Below, piece by piece: positions 17,925 through 27,414 of a stretch of DNA of 64,000 bases. The notes below the pieces were generated by a model. That model had not been told where the DNA came from. It searched no databases and saw nothing but the letters and a program-made list of their open reading frames with translations. Each line of letters starts with the position of its first letter. Position 1 is the first letter of the stretch. Source of the stretch: Methylosinus sp. C49 (GTDB lineage: Bacteria; Pseudomonadota; Alphaproteobacteria; Rhizobiales; Beijerinckiaceae); the NCBI RefSeq assembly GCF_009936375.1, contig NZ_AP022332.1, positions 2,131,001 to 2,195,000 on the forward strand, written 5' to 3'. A program made the translations under genes and the position numbers.

Positions 17925-18680
17925 CGCAACCCCGCAATTCTATCGCGTGCGGCCGCGGCGAGCCATCACCTCGGGGCCTCGCTCGCCGGCGTCGATCTCG
18001 TTCCTGCGGCGAGCCTCGCGCCTGGCGCCACTCCCGCGCAGGCCGCGCAATGGGCCGACGACACGCTGCGCCTAGCCCGCGACGCTGGGCGCGCGCCGAC
18101 GCTCGACGACCTGCTGCGTGTGATCGCGCCGCCCGATCATCGCTCGCCCGCTGACCGGCGCGTCGCCGCCGTCCACGAGGCCGGGCATTGCGTCGCCTAT
18201 CGCGAGGCCGGGCTGACCATCGCCTCGACGTCGATCGTCGCGCGCGGCGACTCCGGCGGGGAGCCGCGCCGCCGGGCGTCCCTCGATGTTCCCGACGCGC
18301 GCCGATCTCGACGCCGGCGTCGTGATCTTACTCGCGGGACGTTCCGCCGAGGAGGTCGTCCTCGGCGCGGCGTCCACCGGCGCCGTGGTCGATCTGGCAG
18401 TCGCGACGCGCGCGCTGGCCGACGGACACGGCTCCCACGGGCTGGGCGACACGCTGCGGCACCGGCCCGACGCGGCGGCGTCCCTGTCCTTCGACCACGC
18501 GTTGCGCGCCGCCGTGGACGCGGATCTCGCCCGGCTGCACGCCCGCGCGCTCGACCTGATCCGCCACCGCCGCGCCGACGTCGAGCGCATCGCCGACGCA
18601 CTGCTCGACCGTCGCTTCCTGATTGGGGACGACATCGCCGCTCTGCTGGAGCGGACGGTCCGCAACGGCGGCGCGAAAAG
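17925..18680 (+). pseudogene. FtsH-like M41 peptidase remnant with frameshift
   Basis: Following the previous stop in the same frame, the sequence reads as the end of an AAA+ lid (RLARDAGRAPTLDDLLRVIA) and then the M41 zinc motif VHEAGHCVAYREAGL. A one-base shift at the CCC run at 18281-18283 moves the reading into the frame containing TRADLDAGVVILLAGRSAEE and VVLGAASTGAVVDLAVATRA, the usual C-terminal half of FtsH-type proteases. The AAA+ core is absent. Loss of the N-terminus plus the frameshift make this a pseudogene. Confidence 0.65.
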
Positions 18681-19000
18681 CAGGGCGAAGAACGCCAAGG
18701 CGGGGCTCGAGGATTCGCGCAAGGAATGCATGAGCCCGGGATGCCGACTTGCTCCACGACGTCGTCGCGCGCCTGTTGACAGTCCGCGGCCGAGTCTAAC
18801 GCGCCGCCGCGAGCCCAGCACGCTGTTGCGGTCGCGGTCCTCGATGAGGCGGAGAGGCGCGCTGGTATGGCACGCGTTTCCGATGGGATCCTGCGATTCC
18901 CGCGGGGCGCGCGACGGGAGAAGGACAATCATTCCCCTCTGGTTTATGATGCAAAGCCTACTTGGCGCGACCCATCTGCTGTGGCCGGAAGGCGCCATAA

Positions 19001-19062
19001 GGGGACATTCGACCTGGACCCTGCGAAGGTCCGGTGTCCCTGGATTTCGCGGACCTTCGCTA
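19001..19062. repeat. Dispersed repeat, partial copy C
   Basis: The stretch GGACATTCGACC ... GTCCCTGGATTTCGCGGAC ... CTTCGC matches the 3' half of copy A at 23935-24105 (TCCCTGGATTTCGCGGACGT) with the same internal spacing. It lies between the M41 remnant and the receptor gene at 19086. The rest of 18681-19085 shows no gene. Confidence 0.5.
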
Positions 19063-19085
19063 CTGCGATCCTCTCCGTCGTTTGA

Positions 19086-21584
19086 TCAAAACTCCAGCCG
19101 CAGCGAGCCGAGGAAGGTGCGCGGCACACCGGTCAGTATCGTGTAACGATCGGCGGCTGTCTGATAATAGGTCGCGTCGCCGATATTCTTGACGTTCAGC
19201 TGGCCCGTCACCGTATAGCCCGCGATCTTCGTGCTGTAGGCGATCATGCCGTTGACCAGTGTGTATCCGGGCAGAACGAAGGAGTTCGCATTGTCGCCGA
19301 GCGCGCTTTCGACGACGGTGAGACCGCCGCCGAGACTCCAACCGCTCCATTCTCCATCGGCGTCGTATTTCACCCAGAGATTGCCGTAGTTGCGTGGACT
19401 GCCCGGCAGCTTCGAACCGGCGATGGCGAGCTGCGTCGTGATGAGCGTCATTGGATTGTAGGAGTTCGCGCCCTCGACGGTTCGCACATCGTCATGCGTA
19501 TAATTGGCGATGACGCTCCAATTGTCGTTTATGCGGCCGTTAAGGTCGAATTCGAAGCCTTGGCTGCGCGCCTTGCCGATCAGCAGCGTGTTGTTGGCGT
19601 TGGTCGGATCGGTATAAGGAACATTGGTCTTGAAAATGTCGAAGTATGACATGGTCAAGGTGAGGCGCTTGTCGAGAAGCTCGGCCTTCAGCCCGCCTTC
19701 GTACATCTCGCCTTTCTGCGGCGCGAGCGGAACTCCGACGCGCGTCGAATTGGCCACGCCGAAAGATTGCGTGAAATTGCCGTAGAGCGAGAGCCATGGC
19801 TGCGGCTGATAGACGATGCCGACACGCGGGCTGAACGCGGTATTGTATGTGCTCACATAGCTCGCCAGCGCGCCGACATAGGATTTGAGATTCTTATTGT
19901 TGCTCGTCTCCGCCCAATCGAAGCGTCCTCCCAGCAATAGGTGAACCGTGTCGTCGAAGAAGGAGAGCATGTCCTGGCCGTAAATGCCCGTCCATTTCTG
20001 ACCGGACTTGCTGTAAACGGGATTGCTATAGGGATTCTCGATCTGCCATGAGTTCGGCGCGTAAATGTTGATGGAGCTCAGTATCGGCTGATATTGCAAA
20101 TTGATCGGGAGATAATTCTTGAGCGCGTCGAGCCCGAGCAAGATCGAATGGCCGACCGGTCCAGTTTCGAATTTGCCTTTCAGATCGAGATTGGTCGCGA
20201 AAGTCTGGTCGACTGTGCCCGGAACGACGAAGGCATAGCGGCTGAGCACTCCCGTCGACTGATCGAATCCCAAAGGCGCGATATTCACGTTTCTCGTCGC
20301 CATGCTGGTGTAGCTTAGCCGATTGGTCAAACTCCAGCCGGGCAGGAATTCATAGCTCATGTCATAGGCGATGCGCTTGCGCTCGACGTGGTCCGGCATA
20401 CCGCTCATGAGCGAGGCCGAAGACAGATAGCGGCCGACGGGAATATTGGCCGGGGCGCCGCCGACGGCCGGAAGGATGAAATAATCGTCGACCCAGGTCC
20501 TGTTCTGATATTCGAAATCGACATTGATGCGGAACTGCTCGACAGGATGATAGCTGATCGTCGGAGCAACGAAGAAATTTCGGTCCGTCACGAAATTTCG
20601 ATAGGAGTCGGTGCGAAAAAAAGTGCCGTTGACGCGATACAGCAGAGATTTATCTTCGGTCAGTGGCCCGGTGGCGTCGATCGTCGTCCGTGTTCCGCTA
20701 TAGGACGTCACCTGCTCCTGAACGGAGTAGTATGGCGTCGCCAGCGGCCGCTTGACCACGAGATCGATAATGCCGCCCGGCTCGCCTCTGCCGAATTCCA
20801 TCGCCGCAGGGCCTTTCAGCACTTCGATCGACTGGAGATTGGTCGTGTCGAGGTTGCGCACCCGATATTCCATCAGGCCGTTCTTGTACATATTGCCGAG
20901 CACGTTGAAGAAGCCGCGAACCTTGAACACGTCGAGCTGCGCGGTCGAGGGCGTGACGCCGCTGACGTTGGTGAAAAGCGCATCGCCGACCGAGATCGCC
21001 TGCTGATCGTCCATCGCTTGGCGCGTCACGACGCCGACCGAGATCGGCGTCTTCATCAGTGGCGCGTCGAATTTCAATGTAGTCGGCGCGCTTTCCGCGC
21101 GATAGCCGGTGCGCCTGTCTCCGGGGCCCTGGCCGAGGCCCGGCTGTTCGGTTGCTTGGGGCTGTCTCCCTTCGGCGCCGATGTCGATCGCCGGCAGCGG
21201 CGTCGCGCCGCTCGCGTCGTTCCGCGTTTCTGTGTCGTTCTGCGCCAGCACGATCGAAACGGCCTTCTCGCCGGGCGCGAGCGTGTAGGAGAGGCCGGTG
21301 CCCGACAAAAGCCTCGCGAGCCCTTCGTTGATCGTGGCGGCGCCGTCGAGGCCCGCGGTCGTCTTGTCTCTCGTCAACTCGGAGTCATAGACCAATATCG
21401 CGCCGCTCTTCTCGGCGAAGCGGCGCAGCGCCGTAGCGACGGGCCCGGGCGGAATTTCATAATTTTTCGTCTCGAGCGCCGCCCAGGCGGGCGACGCATC
21501 CAGCGCCAGAGCGCCGACGCCAGGGCCAAGCACGAGCAGTCCGAAGGCCGCCGCGGCTCCAAGCGGCTCATGCTTCTTTTTCAT
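19086..21584 (-). CDS. TonB-dependent siderophore-type receptor with STN domain (second module)
   Basis: This 832-residue outer-membrane receptor has a signal peptide (ending near WAALE), an STN domain (YEIPPGPVATALRRFAEKSG onwards), a plug (TPISVGVVTRQAMDDQQAIS; VLKGPAAMEFGRGEPGGIID) and a barrel ending SLRLEF. Long stretches are shared with the receptor at 2134-4665, so the two are paralogues, while the loop regions differ and may give different ligand ranges. The start ATG has GGGAGG nine bases upstream. It is the last gene of the minus-strand order DUF2946, FecI, FecR, receptor. Confidence 0.9.
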   Translation of the reverse strand: MKKKHEPLGAAAAFGLLVLGPGVGALALDASPAWAALETKNYEIPPGPVATALRRFAEKSGAILVYDSELTRDKTTAGLDGAATINEGLARLLSGTGLSYTLAPGEKAVSIVLAQNDTETRNDASGATPLPAIDIGAEGRQPQATEQPGLGQGPGDRRTGYRAESAPTTLKFDAPLMKTPISVGVVTRQAMDDQQAISVGDALFTNVSGVTPSTAQLDVFKVRGFFNVLGNMYKNGLMEYRVRNLDTTNLQSIEVLKGPAAMEFGRGEPGGIIDLVVKRPLATPYYSVQEQVTSYSGTRTTIDATGPLTEDKSLLYRVNGTFFRTDSYRNFVTDRNFFVAPTISYHPVEQFRINVDFEYQNRTWVDDYFILPAVGGAPANIPVGRYLSSASLMSGMPDHVERKRIAYDMSYEFLPGWSLTNRLSYTSMATRNVNIAPLGFDQSTGVLSRYAFVVPGTVDQTFATNLDLKGKFETGPVGHSILLGLDALKNYLPINLQYQPILSSINIYAPNSWQIENPYSNPVYSKSGQKWTGIYGQDMLSFFDDTVHLLLGGRFDWAETSNNKNLKSYVGALASYVSTYNTAFSPRVGIVYQPQPWLSLYGNFTQSFGVANSTRVGVPLAPQKGEMYEGGLKAELLDKRLTLTMSYFDIFKTNVPYTDPTNANNTLLIGKARSQGFEFDLNGRINDNWSVIANYTHDDVRTVEGANSYNPMTLITTQLAIAGSKLPGSPRNYGNLWVKYDADGEWSGWSLGGGLTVVESALGDNANSFVLPGYTLVNGMIAYSTKIAGYTVTGQLNVKNIGDATYYQTAADRYTILTGVPRTFLGSLRLEF

Positions 21585-21725
21585 TTTGCGTCGCCTCCCG
21601 TCGCATCATTCGGAGGCGGGTAAAAAAAGCGCCTCTAATGATTCAGACAATCGGCGCGGCCGATTGTTGACGTCGGGTCGCGATGAATTTGCGCGCTGTT
21701 GCGACCACAGGCGACAGACGACGGT

Positions 21726-22658
21726 TCAGTTCCATAAAATTATTATGTAGTTTCCTAGATATGCCGCTCTTATGCCGAGCGACAGCTCGATCGCGCGAAT
21801 GGACTCCAGGGGCTCCGATGTCCGGAACAGGCCGTTGATCTTTCGGTCGCGGATCGACGGGGTCATGATGAGGATACGGCCGTGGAAATGTCGGTTGACG
21901 GCGGCGACGACATCGGCGAGCGGCTTGTCGTGGAAGATGAGATATCCGCGCCGCCACGCCGCTTCGTCCTCGACATCCGCGGGATGCGCGGCCTGGGCGG
22001 GAAGATCAGGGCTGTAGGACAATTGCTGTCCTTCCTCGACGATCGCTGTCCGCCCCGCGGCGGCGACAGTGACCTTATGCTCGGTGACCGAGATCTGCGC
22101 CCTTCCTGCGCTCATCGCAATATCGAAGCTGGTTCCCAGGGCCGTCGTCGTCCCTCCTGCCGCTTCGACGACGAATGGCCGGACCGGATCGCTCGCCACG
22201 GCAAACCAGGCCTCGCCCTTCAGAAGCGTGAGACGCCGTCGGTCGCCGGAATAATGTTCGACGATCGCCGTATCGGCGTTGAGCTCTATCCGCGATCCGT
22301 CCTCTAGCGTCACGGTCTTCAGTTCTCCGACGCCTGTGGAGAAATCCGCTCGCCAGAAGATTACGAGATCATTCCCGAAATAGACGAGGAACAGGATTGC
22401 GGAGAGAGAGGCCGCCACCAGCGGCCAGCGCGGCCGTCGGGACGCCGCCGCGGCGGCCGGGATCGAGACGCCTTTCAAATCTCGCCATAGGGAGAAAGCC
22501 TTTTCGAAGGCGGCGCGGTTGGCTTCATCCGCCGAGAGCCATGCGTCGAAGGCGTCGCGATCCGCGCGCGTCATCGCTCCGGTTCTGATTCGCGACAGCC
22601 AATCGATCGCGGCCTCGCGCCGCTGCTGGTCTCCGGAAGGCGACGGGTCGCTACGCAT
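21726..22658 (-). CDS. FecR-family anti-sigma / signal-transducing protein (second module)
   Basis: This 310-residue protein has an N-terminal DUF4880-like part (IDWLSRIRTGAMTRADRDAF), one transmembrane helix near residues 78-98, and a FecR domain (VTLEDGSRIELNADTAIVEH; GTSFDIAMSAGRAQISVTEH). The C-terminal region is STN-like, with ALGIRAAYLGNYIIIL-type residues at the end. It should control the adjacent FecI-type sigma factor in response to the receptor encoded downstream. The overall fold and order match the FecR at 1063-2010. Confidence 0.88.
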   Translation of the reverse strand: MRSDPSPSGDQQRREAAIDWLSRIRTGAMTRADRDAFDAWLSADEANRAAFEKAFSLWRDLKGVSIPAAAAASRRPRWPLVAASLSAILFLVYFGNDLVIFWRADFSTGVGELKTVTLEDGSRIELNADTAIVEHYSGDRRRLTLLKGEAWFAVASDPVRPFVVEAAGGTTTALGTSFDIAMSAGRAQISVTEHKVTVAAAGRTAIVEEGQQLSYSPDLPAQAAHPADVEDEAAWRRGYLIFHDKPLADVVAAVNRHFHGRILIMTPSIRDRKINGLFRTSEPLESIRAIELSLGIRAAYLGNYIIILWN

Positions 22659-22771
22659 TCAGGCTTCCTCCCGAAGAGCCGATCGAAATTGACCGCGCCG
22701 CGTCGGGAGATGGCGGCCTTCTCCGGGAAGGCCTTCGCCGACGCTTTGATATCGAAGCTTGCAAAACGACC

Positions 22772-23272
22772 TCACTCCAGCACGTCATGGCAGCGCTGAA
22801 GCGCCAGATGCAAGTGCTTCTGGACCATGTTGCGGGAAATGCCGAGCCGGCGAGCGACCTCTTCGGCCGGAAGCTCCTCTATGCGCAGCAGGATGAACAC
22901 TTCTCGACAGCGCGGGGGCAGGCTCAAGATCGCCTCCTCGAGGCGCTGCACGCGGCGCTGCCCGTCGAATTGATCATCCTGGAGCGGGTAGGCTTCTGGA
23001 ACGTCCTCGGGAACATCGCCGGCGTCCACATATCTCTGCTCCATCTCGATGCGGGATCGATGGTTCTTGGCGATATTGCTCGCCGTCTTGAAGAGAAAGG
23101 CTTCCGGGTTCGAAATCGCCTCGCTCGCCGCGTAACGGCGCACCCTGACATAGGTCTCCTGGAGCAGATCCGGCGCGTCCTGAGACCCCACCCTGCGCTT
23201 GAGAAATCTGAGCAGATCGGGTTGGCGGAGGAAGAAGGCTTGGGCGAGAATGCCGAATTTGCTGTCGGACAT
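22772..23272 (-). CDS. FecI-type ECF sigma factor (second module)
   Basis: I choose ATG 23272, giving 166 residues starting MSDSKFGILAQAFF, because this length and start match the paralogue at 469-969; the open frame extends upstream to 23485 but that part is low-complexity. Region 2 contains DAPDLLQETYVRVRR. Region 4 contains LPPRCREVFILLRIEELPAE followed by VARRLGIS. It precedes the FecR and receptor genes on the same strand and should control their expression. Confidence 0.87.
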   Translation of the reverse strand: MSDSKFGILAQAFFLRQPDLLRFLKRRVGSQDAPDLLQETYVRVRRYAASEAISNPEAFLFKTASNIAKNHRSRIEMEQRYVDAGDVPEDVPEAYPLQDDQFDGQRRVQRLEEAILSLPPRCREVFILLRIEELPAEEVARRLGISRNMVQKHLHLALQRCHDVLE

Positions 23273-23414
23273 AGGCGACGAACCTGATGGACGCAAAGGG
23301 GAATCGAATGGCGCGCGGTCCAGCGCCCCAGCGGTCGCGAGACCGGCGTCGGGGACGGCCTTCCGAGGCGTGCCGGTCTCCCGCCGCTCGTTCGACGGCG
23401 GACGGCCGATCTTC

Positions 23415-23831
23415 TCAGACGGCTGGCGGCGCTCGTGACGACCAAGCGCGCGTCCAGCCTGGCGCACGCCAAAACACAATTTCATAATCGAGCTCGGCCT
23501 TCGAACTCGGCGCCAAATCAGCGAGTAAATAGCTCGCCGCCAGCACGGAGGCGGCGATCGCGGTCAGATCGTCGCGAGAGCTCGAAGCGCAGCAAATGCA
23601 TTCCCCGTGCTCTTGGTGACCATGAGCAGGCGAGTCCTGTTCGCCCGCCTTGGCGCTGCACGGCGGGCGAACATCGAATTTGTCGACGCTCCAGCCCGGG
23701 TCATTCAGATGCGGAGCCGTCCATGAAATTGAAATTATGGGAGCTGCTGCTTTGAGTACAAACAAAAAGGCGATGAGGTAGGGCAATAGCCCCCGCCCAG
23801 CCGAGATCACCCCTATCGAGACCCTCTCCAT
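23415..23831 (-). CDS. DUF2946-like small membrane/exported protein (second module)
   Basis: This 138-residue protein has a hydrophobic segment near residues 12-35 and a His/Cys-rich middle (HGHQEHGECICCASS). A second hydrophobic segment lies around residues 90-105, and the tail GWTRAWSSRAPPAV is almost the same as in the copy at 22-396. Position and tail show that this family belongs to the uptake module. It may handle a metal in the periplasm or inner membrane, which is inference from the His/Cys pattern. Confidence 0.6.
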   Translation of the reverse strand: MERVSIGVISAGRGLLPYLIAFLFVLKAAAPIISISWTAPHLNDPGWSVDKFDVRPPCSAKAGEQDSPAHGHQEHGECICCASSSRDDLTAIAASVLAASYLLADLAPSSKAELDYEIVFWRAPGWTRAWSSRAPPAV

Positions 23832-23934
23832 GAGAAAGATTGAGAACGGCAGCCGACACTGCTGTCAAGGCCGCGGCGGCACGGTTATGAAAACATTGTC
23901 AGATAGTCGCTTAGGTGCCGCAGCCAGAGCGCCG

Positions 23935-24105
23935 GGAATGTCGGCTTTCGGCGCAACCGGTCGTAGGCCCCGTGGACGGGACGAGACTGTTATGGGTCAC
24001 AGTTCCCCCTTCGCCGTCGAACGGGGAACTCGCGCCACGAGCGGACATTCGTCGCGGGCGACTCGAGGGACCGCTTTCCCTGGATTTCGCGGACGTTCGC
24101 GAAAC
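23935..24105. repeat. Dispersed repeat, copy A (full length)
   Basis: A stretch of about 170 bases starting GGAATGTCGGCTTTC, with GGGTCACAGTTCC in the middle and CTTTCCCTGGATTTCGCGGA near the end. It aligns throughout with copy B at 25531-25696 and in part with copies at 19001-19062 and 39043-39120. No ORF is conserved between copies. The rest of the 430-base gap 23832-24261 shows nothing recognisable. Confidence 0.6.
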
Positions 24106-24261
24106 GGATCGGCTGGCTATAGACACTCGAAGCCTGCGCGGTCCGGCTGAAGGTCGCTTGGCGACTTTCTGTCCCCGCACACAAGATTCCTGACGGTCCC
24201 GGAAGAAGCGCAAGGAGCCGAAGAGGCGAAGGCCGATCTCGCCGCATGCGCAAGCTCGCGT

Positions 24262-25071
24262 TCATTCACCAACCACACGCGCAATGAATTCCAACATGAC
24301 CGCGTTGAAGGTCGCCGGCCGCTGAAGCGGCGCGAAATGACTGACCTCCGGCAATACCTGTAGAGTCGCATCGGGTAGCGCGAGCGCCAAGTATGCCATG
24401 TGCTCGAGCTTGATGAACTCGTCGCGCTCCCCGATGACGACCAATACCGGCACGTTGATGCGTCCTAGATCGTCGGCCGTGTACTCGGGCTGCGTCCGTT
24501 GCATCGCCTCCAGCGCCTCTGACATCGCCTTAAAACCGTCGGGCGTCGGGGACAGGGCGGTGTAGTCGTCGACGTGGCGTTGGAATATCCGACCAATGAC
24601 CGGAGTGAACTCGAAGGGTTTGGTCCCGCTCGAATCCACGTTGCAGGCGAAGAACAGAATACCGTTTACACGGTCCGGAGTTCCCTCGGCCAAGGCAAGG
24701 GCGGTATCCGCCCCGTCGCTCCAGCCGATGAATACGGCCCGATCGATCTCCAGACGATCCATGACCGCGCGAACGTCCGCAGCCATCCTATAGTAACTAT
24801 AGGGCCGATCATCTCGGCCGCTTCGTCCTTGGCCTCTGCTGTCGACCACGACGGTGCGGCAGCCGGCGGCCAGGAGGGCCGGCACTTGGTAGCTCCAGTT
24901 ACCACTGTTACCGAGACCGCCGTGGAGCAGAATGACTGTCCGCCCCGAGCCTGCCACGGCGAACCAAATACGCGCCTGATCGTGTGTGACGAAGTCCTCT
25001 AGCATGGTCGCAGGGAGATCAGGCAGCCCGTGTTCCTCAAGGTAGGTCAGGTCGTCGTCCCGAAATGTCAT
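24262..25071 (-). CDS. Alpha/beta-hydrolase family protein
   Basis: The oxyanion segment is VILLHGGLGNSGNWSYQV and the nucleophile elbow is FIGWSDGADTALAL (Ser in GWSDG). The acid region is VLVVIGERDEFIKL, and the terminal His is in EVSHFAPLQRP. I use ATG 25071 (MTFRDDDLTYLEEHG) because AGGA lies upstream; in-frame ATGs at 25086 and 25125 are alternatives. The substrate is unknown. The gene is flanked by copies of a dispersed repeat and an IS6 fragment, so it may have moved in with mobile DNA. Confidence 0.75.
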   Translation of the reverse strand: MTFRDDDLTYLEEHGLPDLPATMLEDFVTHDQARIWFAVAGSGRTVILLHGGLGNSGNWSYQVPALLAAGCRTVVVDSRGQGRSGRDDRPYSYYRMAADVRAVMDRLEIDRAVFIGWSDGADTALALAEGTPDRVNGILFFACNVDSSGTKPFEFTPVIGRIFQRHVDDYTALSPTPDGFKAMSEALEAMQRTQPEYTADDLGRINVPVLVVIGERDEFIKLEHMAYLALALPDATLQVLPEVSHFAPLQRPATFNAVMLEFIARVVGE

Positions 25072-25308
25072 GAGATGTTCCTGCATCCTCTTGCTGCGGA
25101 TTCCGACTAAGCCGGTCGCCTTCAAGTCGGCTTACCCGGCCGGCCTAAATCGGAATCCGCACTCTTGCACCGAACCGCTTCAAGAACCGATGACATCTCC
25201 GCCGTCGAAATGGCCGTAACTGCCAGCCGTCCAGGCGGAGCAGGCGCAGCAAGCCGCGAATAGCGTGGAGCTGCGCGTCGTAGTCTGGCGAGCCCAAGCC
25301 AAACGATG

Positions 25309-25515
25309 CGAGGAACCCCTGCCGTCTGGCTCTATTCTCGATTCCCACTCAGCCTGCGGCTCGTAGAGAAAATGCTGCTCGAACGCAGGATAGTCGTCAT
25401 ATCGATCAACGGCGAGAGACGCTACCTCTGGCGGCAGGGCGATCGGGACGGTTATGTTCTCGACGAAATCGTCGAGCTTCGCCGCGGCGCCAAAGGCAAA
25501 GGCTTGACCGCGCTT
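25309..25515 (+). pseudogene. IS6-family transposase remnant
   Basis: The plus-strand reading contains AVWLYSRFPLSLRLVEKMLL, which is the helix-turn-helix opening of IS6 transposases. It is followed after a deletion by INGERRYLWRQGDRDGYVLD and EIVELRRGAKGKGLTA, which belong to the region around the second catalytic Asp. The block between them, with the first Asp, is missing and the frame then runs into the dispersed repeat. It is a dead element. The 240 bases before it, after the hydrolase start, show no gene. Confidence 0.65.
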
Positions 25516-25530
25516 ACTTTCGGCCGGGTG

Positions 25531-25696
25531 GGAATGTCGGCTTTCCGGCGGAACCCGACGTTGGGCCTATCGGCGCGACAGGTCTGTAATGTCACAGTTC
25601 CTCCTACGCCGGAAGGGGGAACTCGCGCCATGAGCCGTCACTCGTCGCGGACGACCAGAGGGGCCGCTTTCCCTGGAGTTTGCGGACATTCGTCGC
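25531..25696. repeat. Dispersed repeat, copy B (full length)
   Basis: It starts GGAATGTCGGCTTTC, has TGTCACAGTTCCTCC in the middle and ends with GCTTTCCCTGGAGTTTGCGG. It matches copy A at 23935-24105 over its whole length with scattered differences and small indels. It directly abuts the IS6 remnant. Confidence 0.6.
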
Positions 25697-25813
25697 GTTG
25701 GATCGCCTGAACACAGCCGTTCGAACGCTACGCGGGCGCGACTATGATGTTTATCCTCGCCGACATATCGGCACGCTGGACCGCGCTGCTCCATCAAGAT
25801 GGGACGCTATTAT

Positions 25814-27142
25814 TCAACCGGGAAACGCGGCGTGCAGCAACGCAATCGCTGTCGCTCTCGAAGCGGCGAGCTCGGCGTTCCATCGCTCCATAATCTCCGC
25901 ATCCGGCGCATCGCGACCCGCGAATTGCGCGAGATATTCCGCACGATCGGCTTGGCGAGTGGAGACAGGAACCGAACCGGCGAGGCGACGCGCCTCCGCG
26001 ATTCGCTCGGCATCTTTACCTGTCGCATTGCCGAGCCGAGCCTCTGCGTCGTGGATAGACCGCCAGAGCGTCGTCACCTCGGCATGGCGCGTCGCGAAGG
26101 CGATGTCGAATAGCGCACGAACGATTCCCGGCCGATGACGTCCGAGGTCGAAGTCATAGTCGAAAATATTCTCTCTGCGCAGGTCGAAAGGATTGATGCG
26201 AGCCTCGCTCCCGGTCGGACGATAGGCGTCGGGACGCGCCGGATGCCGTACGCTGTCCGCTTCCAGCAATATTTTCTGTCCGTCGCAGGAGAGGACGAAG
26301 TCGACGAATGCCTTCGCCGTATCGAACTTCCGGGTCGACGAGGTGACGGCGATATTGCTCGGCAGAAATGCGGTGCGCGCTGGATAGGCGAAGGCGATCG
26401 GCGCGCCATTGGCGCGAGCCGAGAGCGCCAGGAAATCGATCGTCAGTCCGATCGGCGCTTCGCCCTCCTCGACCGCGGCGGCCGGACCGCGCCCGTGCGC
26501 GACGAGGCGAGCATTAGCGATGAGCTCGCTCACGATCGCCCAGCCGCGCTCCCAGCCCTCTGCTTGCAAGATGACGTCATATAAAGCCGGCGCAAATCCG
26601 ACCTTGCTCGGAATGGGAACGACGATTTGATCGGCAAAAATGGGCGAGGCGAGATCACCCCAGCTTTTCGGCTCGGGCAGGCCGCGCTCTCGAAGCAGAG
26701 AGGGATTGAGCGCGAAGCCGTAGCCTGCGAGGTCATAGGCCTCGTACATCCCTGACGAATCCGATAGCGACTGATTGCCGACGCGCCCCGGCAGCACCGC
26801 GCGATCGACGACGATCGGGCGGAGCGCTCCCTGATCACGCAGAAGCGGGAAGTTGGGAGAAGGAGCCCAATAGACGTCGACGCCTCCCTGGTCTGGTCCG
26901 CTCAGCAGAGCGAGAGCGTCGCGTGAATGCTTCCAGACGAATTGGACATGGGCCTCCGGGTGTCGTCGTTCGAACTCCCGCTCGTATCGCGTCGTGAGCT
27001 CTTCGGGAAAGCTGGTCACCACGATGAGCGGGGCGTTATCGGCGCGCGCACGCGGCGACAGGCCGCAAGTGAGAGCGAACGCCGCGGGCGCAGCGCCGAT
27101 AAGCAAGCTCCGGCGCGTCGGGGAGGAGGAGAACAACGCCAT
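25814..27142 (-). CDS. Tat-exported ABC transporter substrate-binding protein
   Basis: This 442-residue protein starts with a twin-arginine signal (TRRSLLIGAAPAAFAL, cleavage near ARADN). A type 2 periplasmic-binding fold follows (PLIVVTSFPEELTTRYEREF; YWAPSPNFPLL; YDLAGYGFALNPSLL; PIAFAYPARTAFLPSNIAVT), like the iron(III)/spermidine-type solute-binding proteins. No permease or ATPase genes accompany it, so it must use a remote transporter or act as a sensor. It diverges from the formate dehydrogenase operon across a 270-base control region and may share regulation with it. Confidence 0.8.
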   Translation of the reverse strand: MALFSSSPTRRSLLIGAAPAAFALTCGLSPRARADNAPLIVVTSFPEELTTRYEREFERRHPEAHVQFVWKHSRDALALLSGPDQGGVDVYWAPSPNFPLLRDQGALRPIVVDRAVLPGRVGNQSLSDSSGMYEAYDLAGYGFALNPSLLRERGLPEPKSWGDLASPIFADQIVVPIPSKVGFAPALYDVILQAEGWERGWAIVSELIANARLVAHGRGPAAAVEEGEAPIGLTIDFLALSARANGAPIAFAYPARTAFLPSNIAVTSSTRKFDTAKAFVDFVLSCDGQKILLEADSVRHPARPDAYRPTGSEARINPFDLRRENIFDYDFDLGRHRPGIVRALFDIAFATRHAEVTTLWRSIHDAEARLGNATGKDAERIAEARRLAGSVPVSTRQADRAEYLAQFAGRDAPDAEIMERWNAELAASRATAIALLHAAFPG

Positions 27143-27414
27143 GGAGCCTCGCTATGTGTTCAAATTACATGTTTATAGAGATATTGCAGCGCAGCATTGA
27201 AAGTCAATATAGACAGAGGTGGTGAAAATAGGCATATGGCGCCGTTTCTAGCGGCAGCCGCCCAAAAAACTTGCTAATCATCGACATGTAAAGCTTGTAT
27301 ATAATATGCCCGATCAGCCGCTCTCTGCGGCCGCTTCGCTGCGACCGTACGAAAATCGATTGCGGAAGAACGGCTCGAGAGAACTGCTCTCGAATTCGAA
27401 AAAGGGCCACTGGC
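27143..27414. promoter_or_regulatory. Divergent control region between solute-binding protein and fdhBA
   Basis: The AT-rich spacer carries TTACATGT at 27165-27172 and its reverse complement ACATGTAA at 27284-27291, one near each divergent gene. A TATAAT box lies at about 27297. This arrangement suggests two operator half-sites serving opposite promoters. The protein that binds is unknown. Confidence 0.4.

Noticed and set aside
1..23831. A methanobactin precursor gene (mbnA) near either receptor module
   Set aside because: I looked in the spacers of both modules for a short ORF ending in a Cys-rich core and found none, and no MbnB/MbnC-like genes are present. Methanobactin uptake is left only as one possible ligand class.
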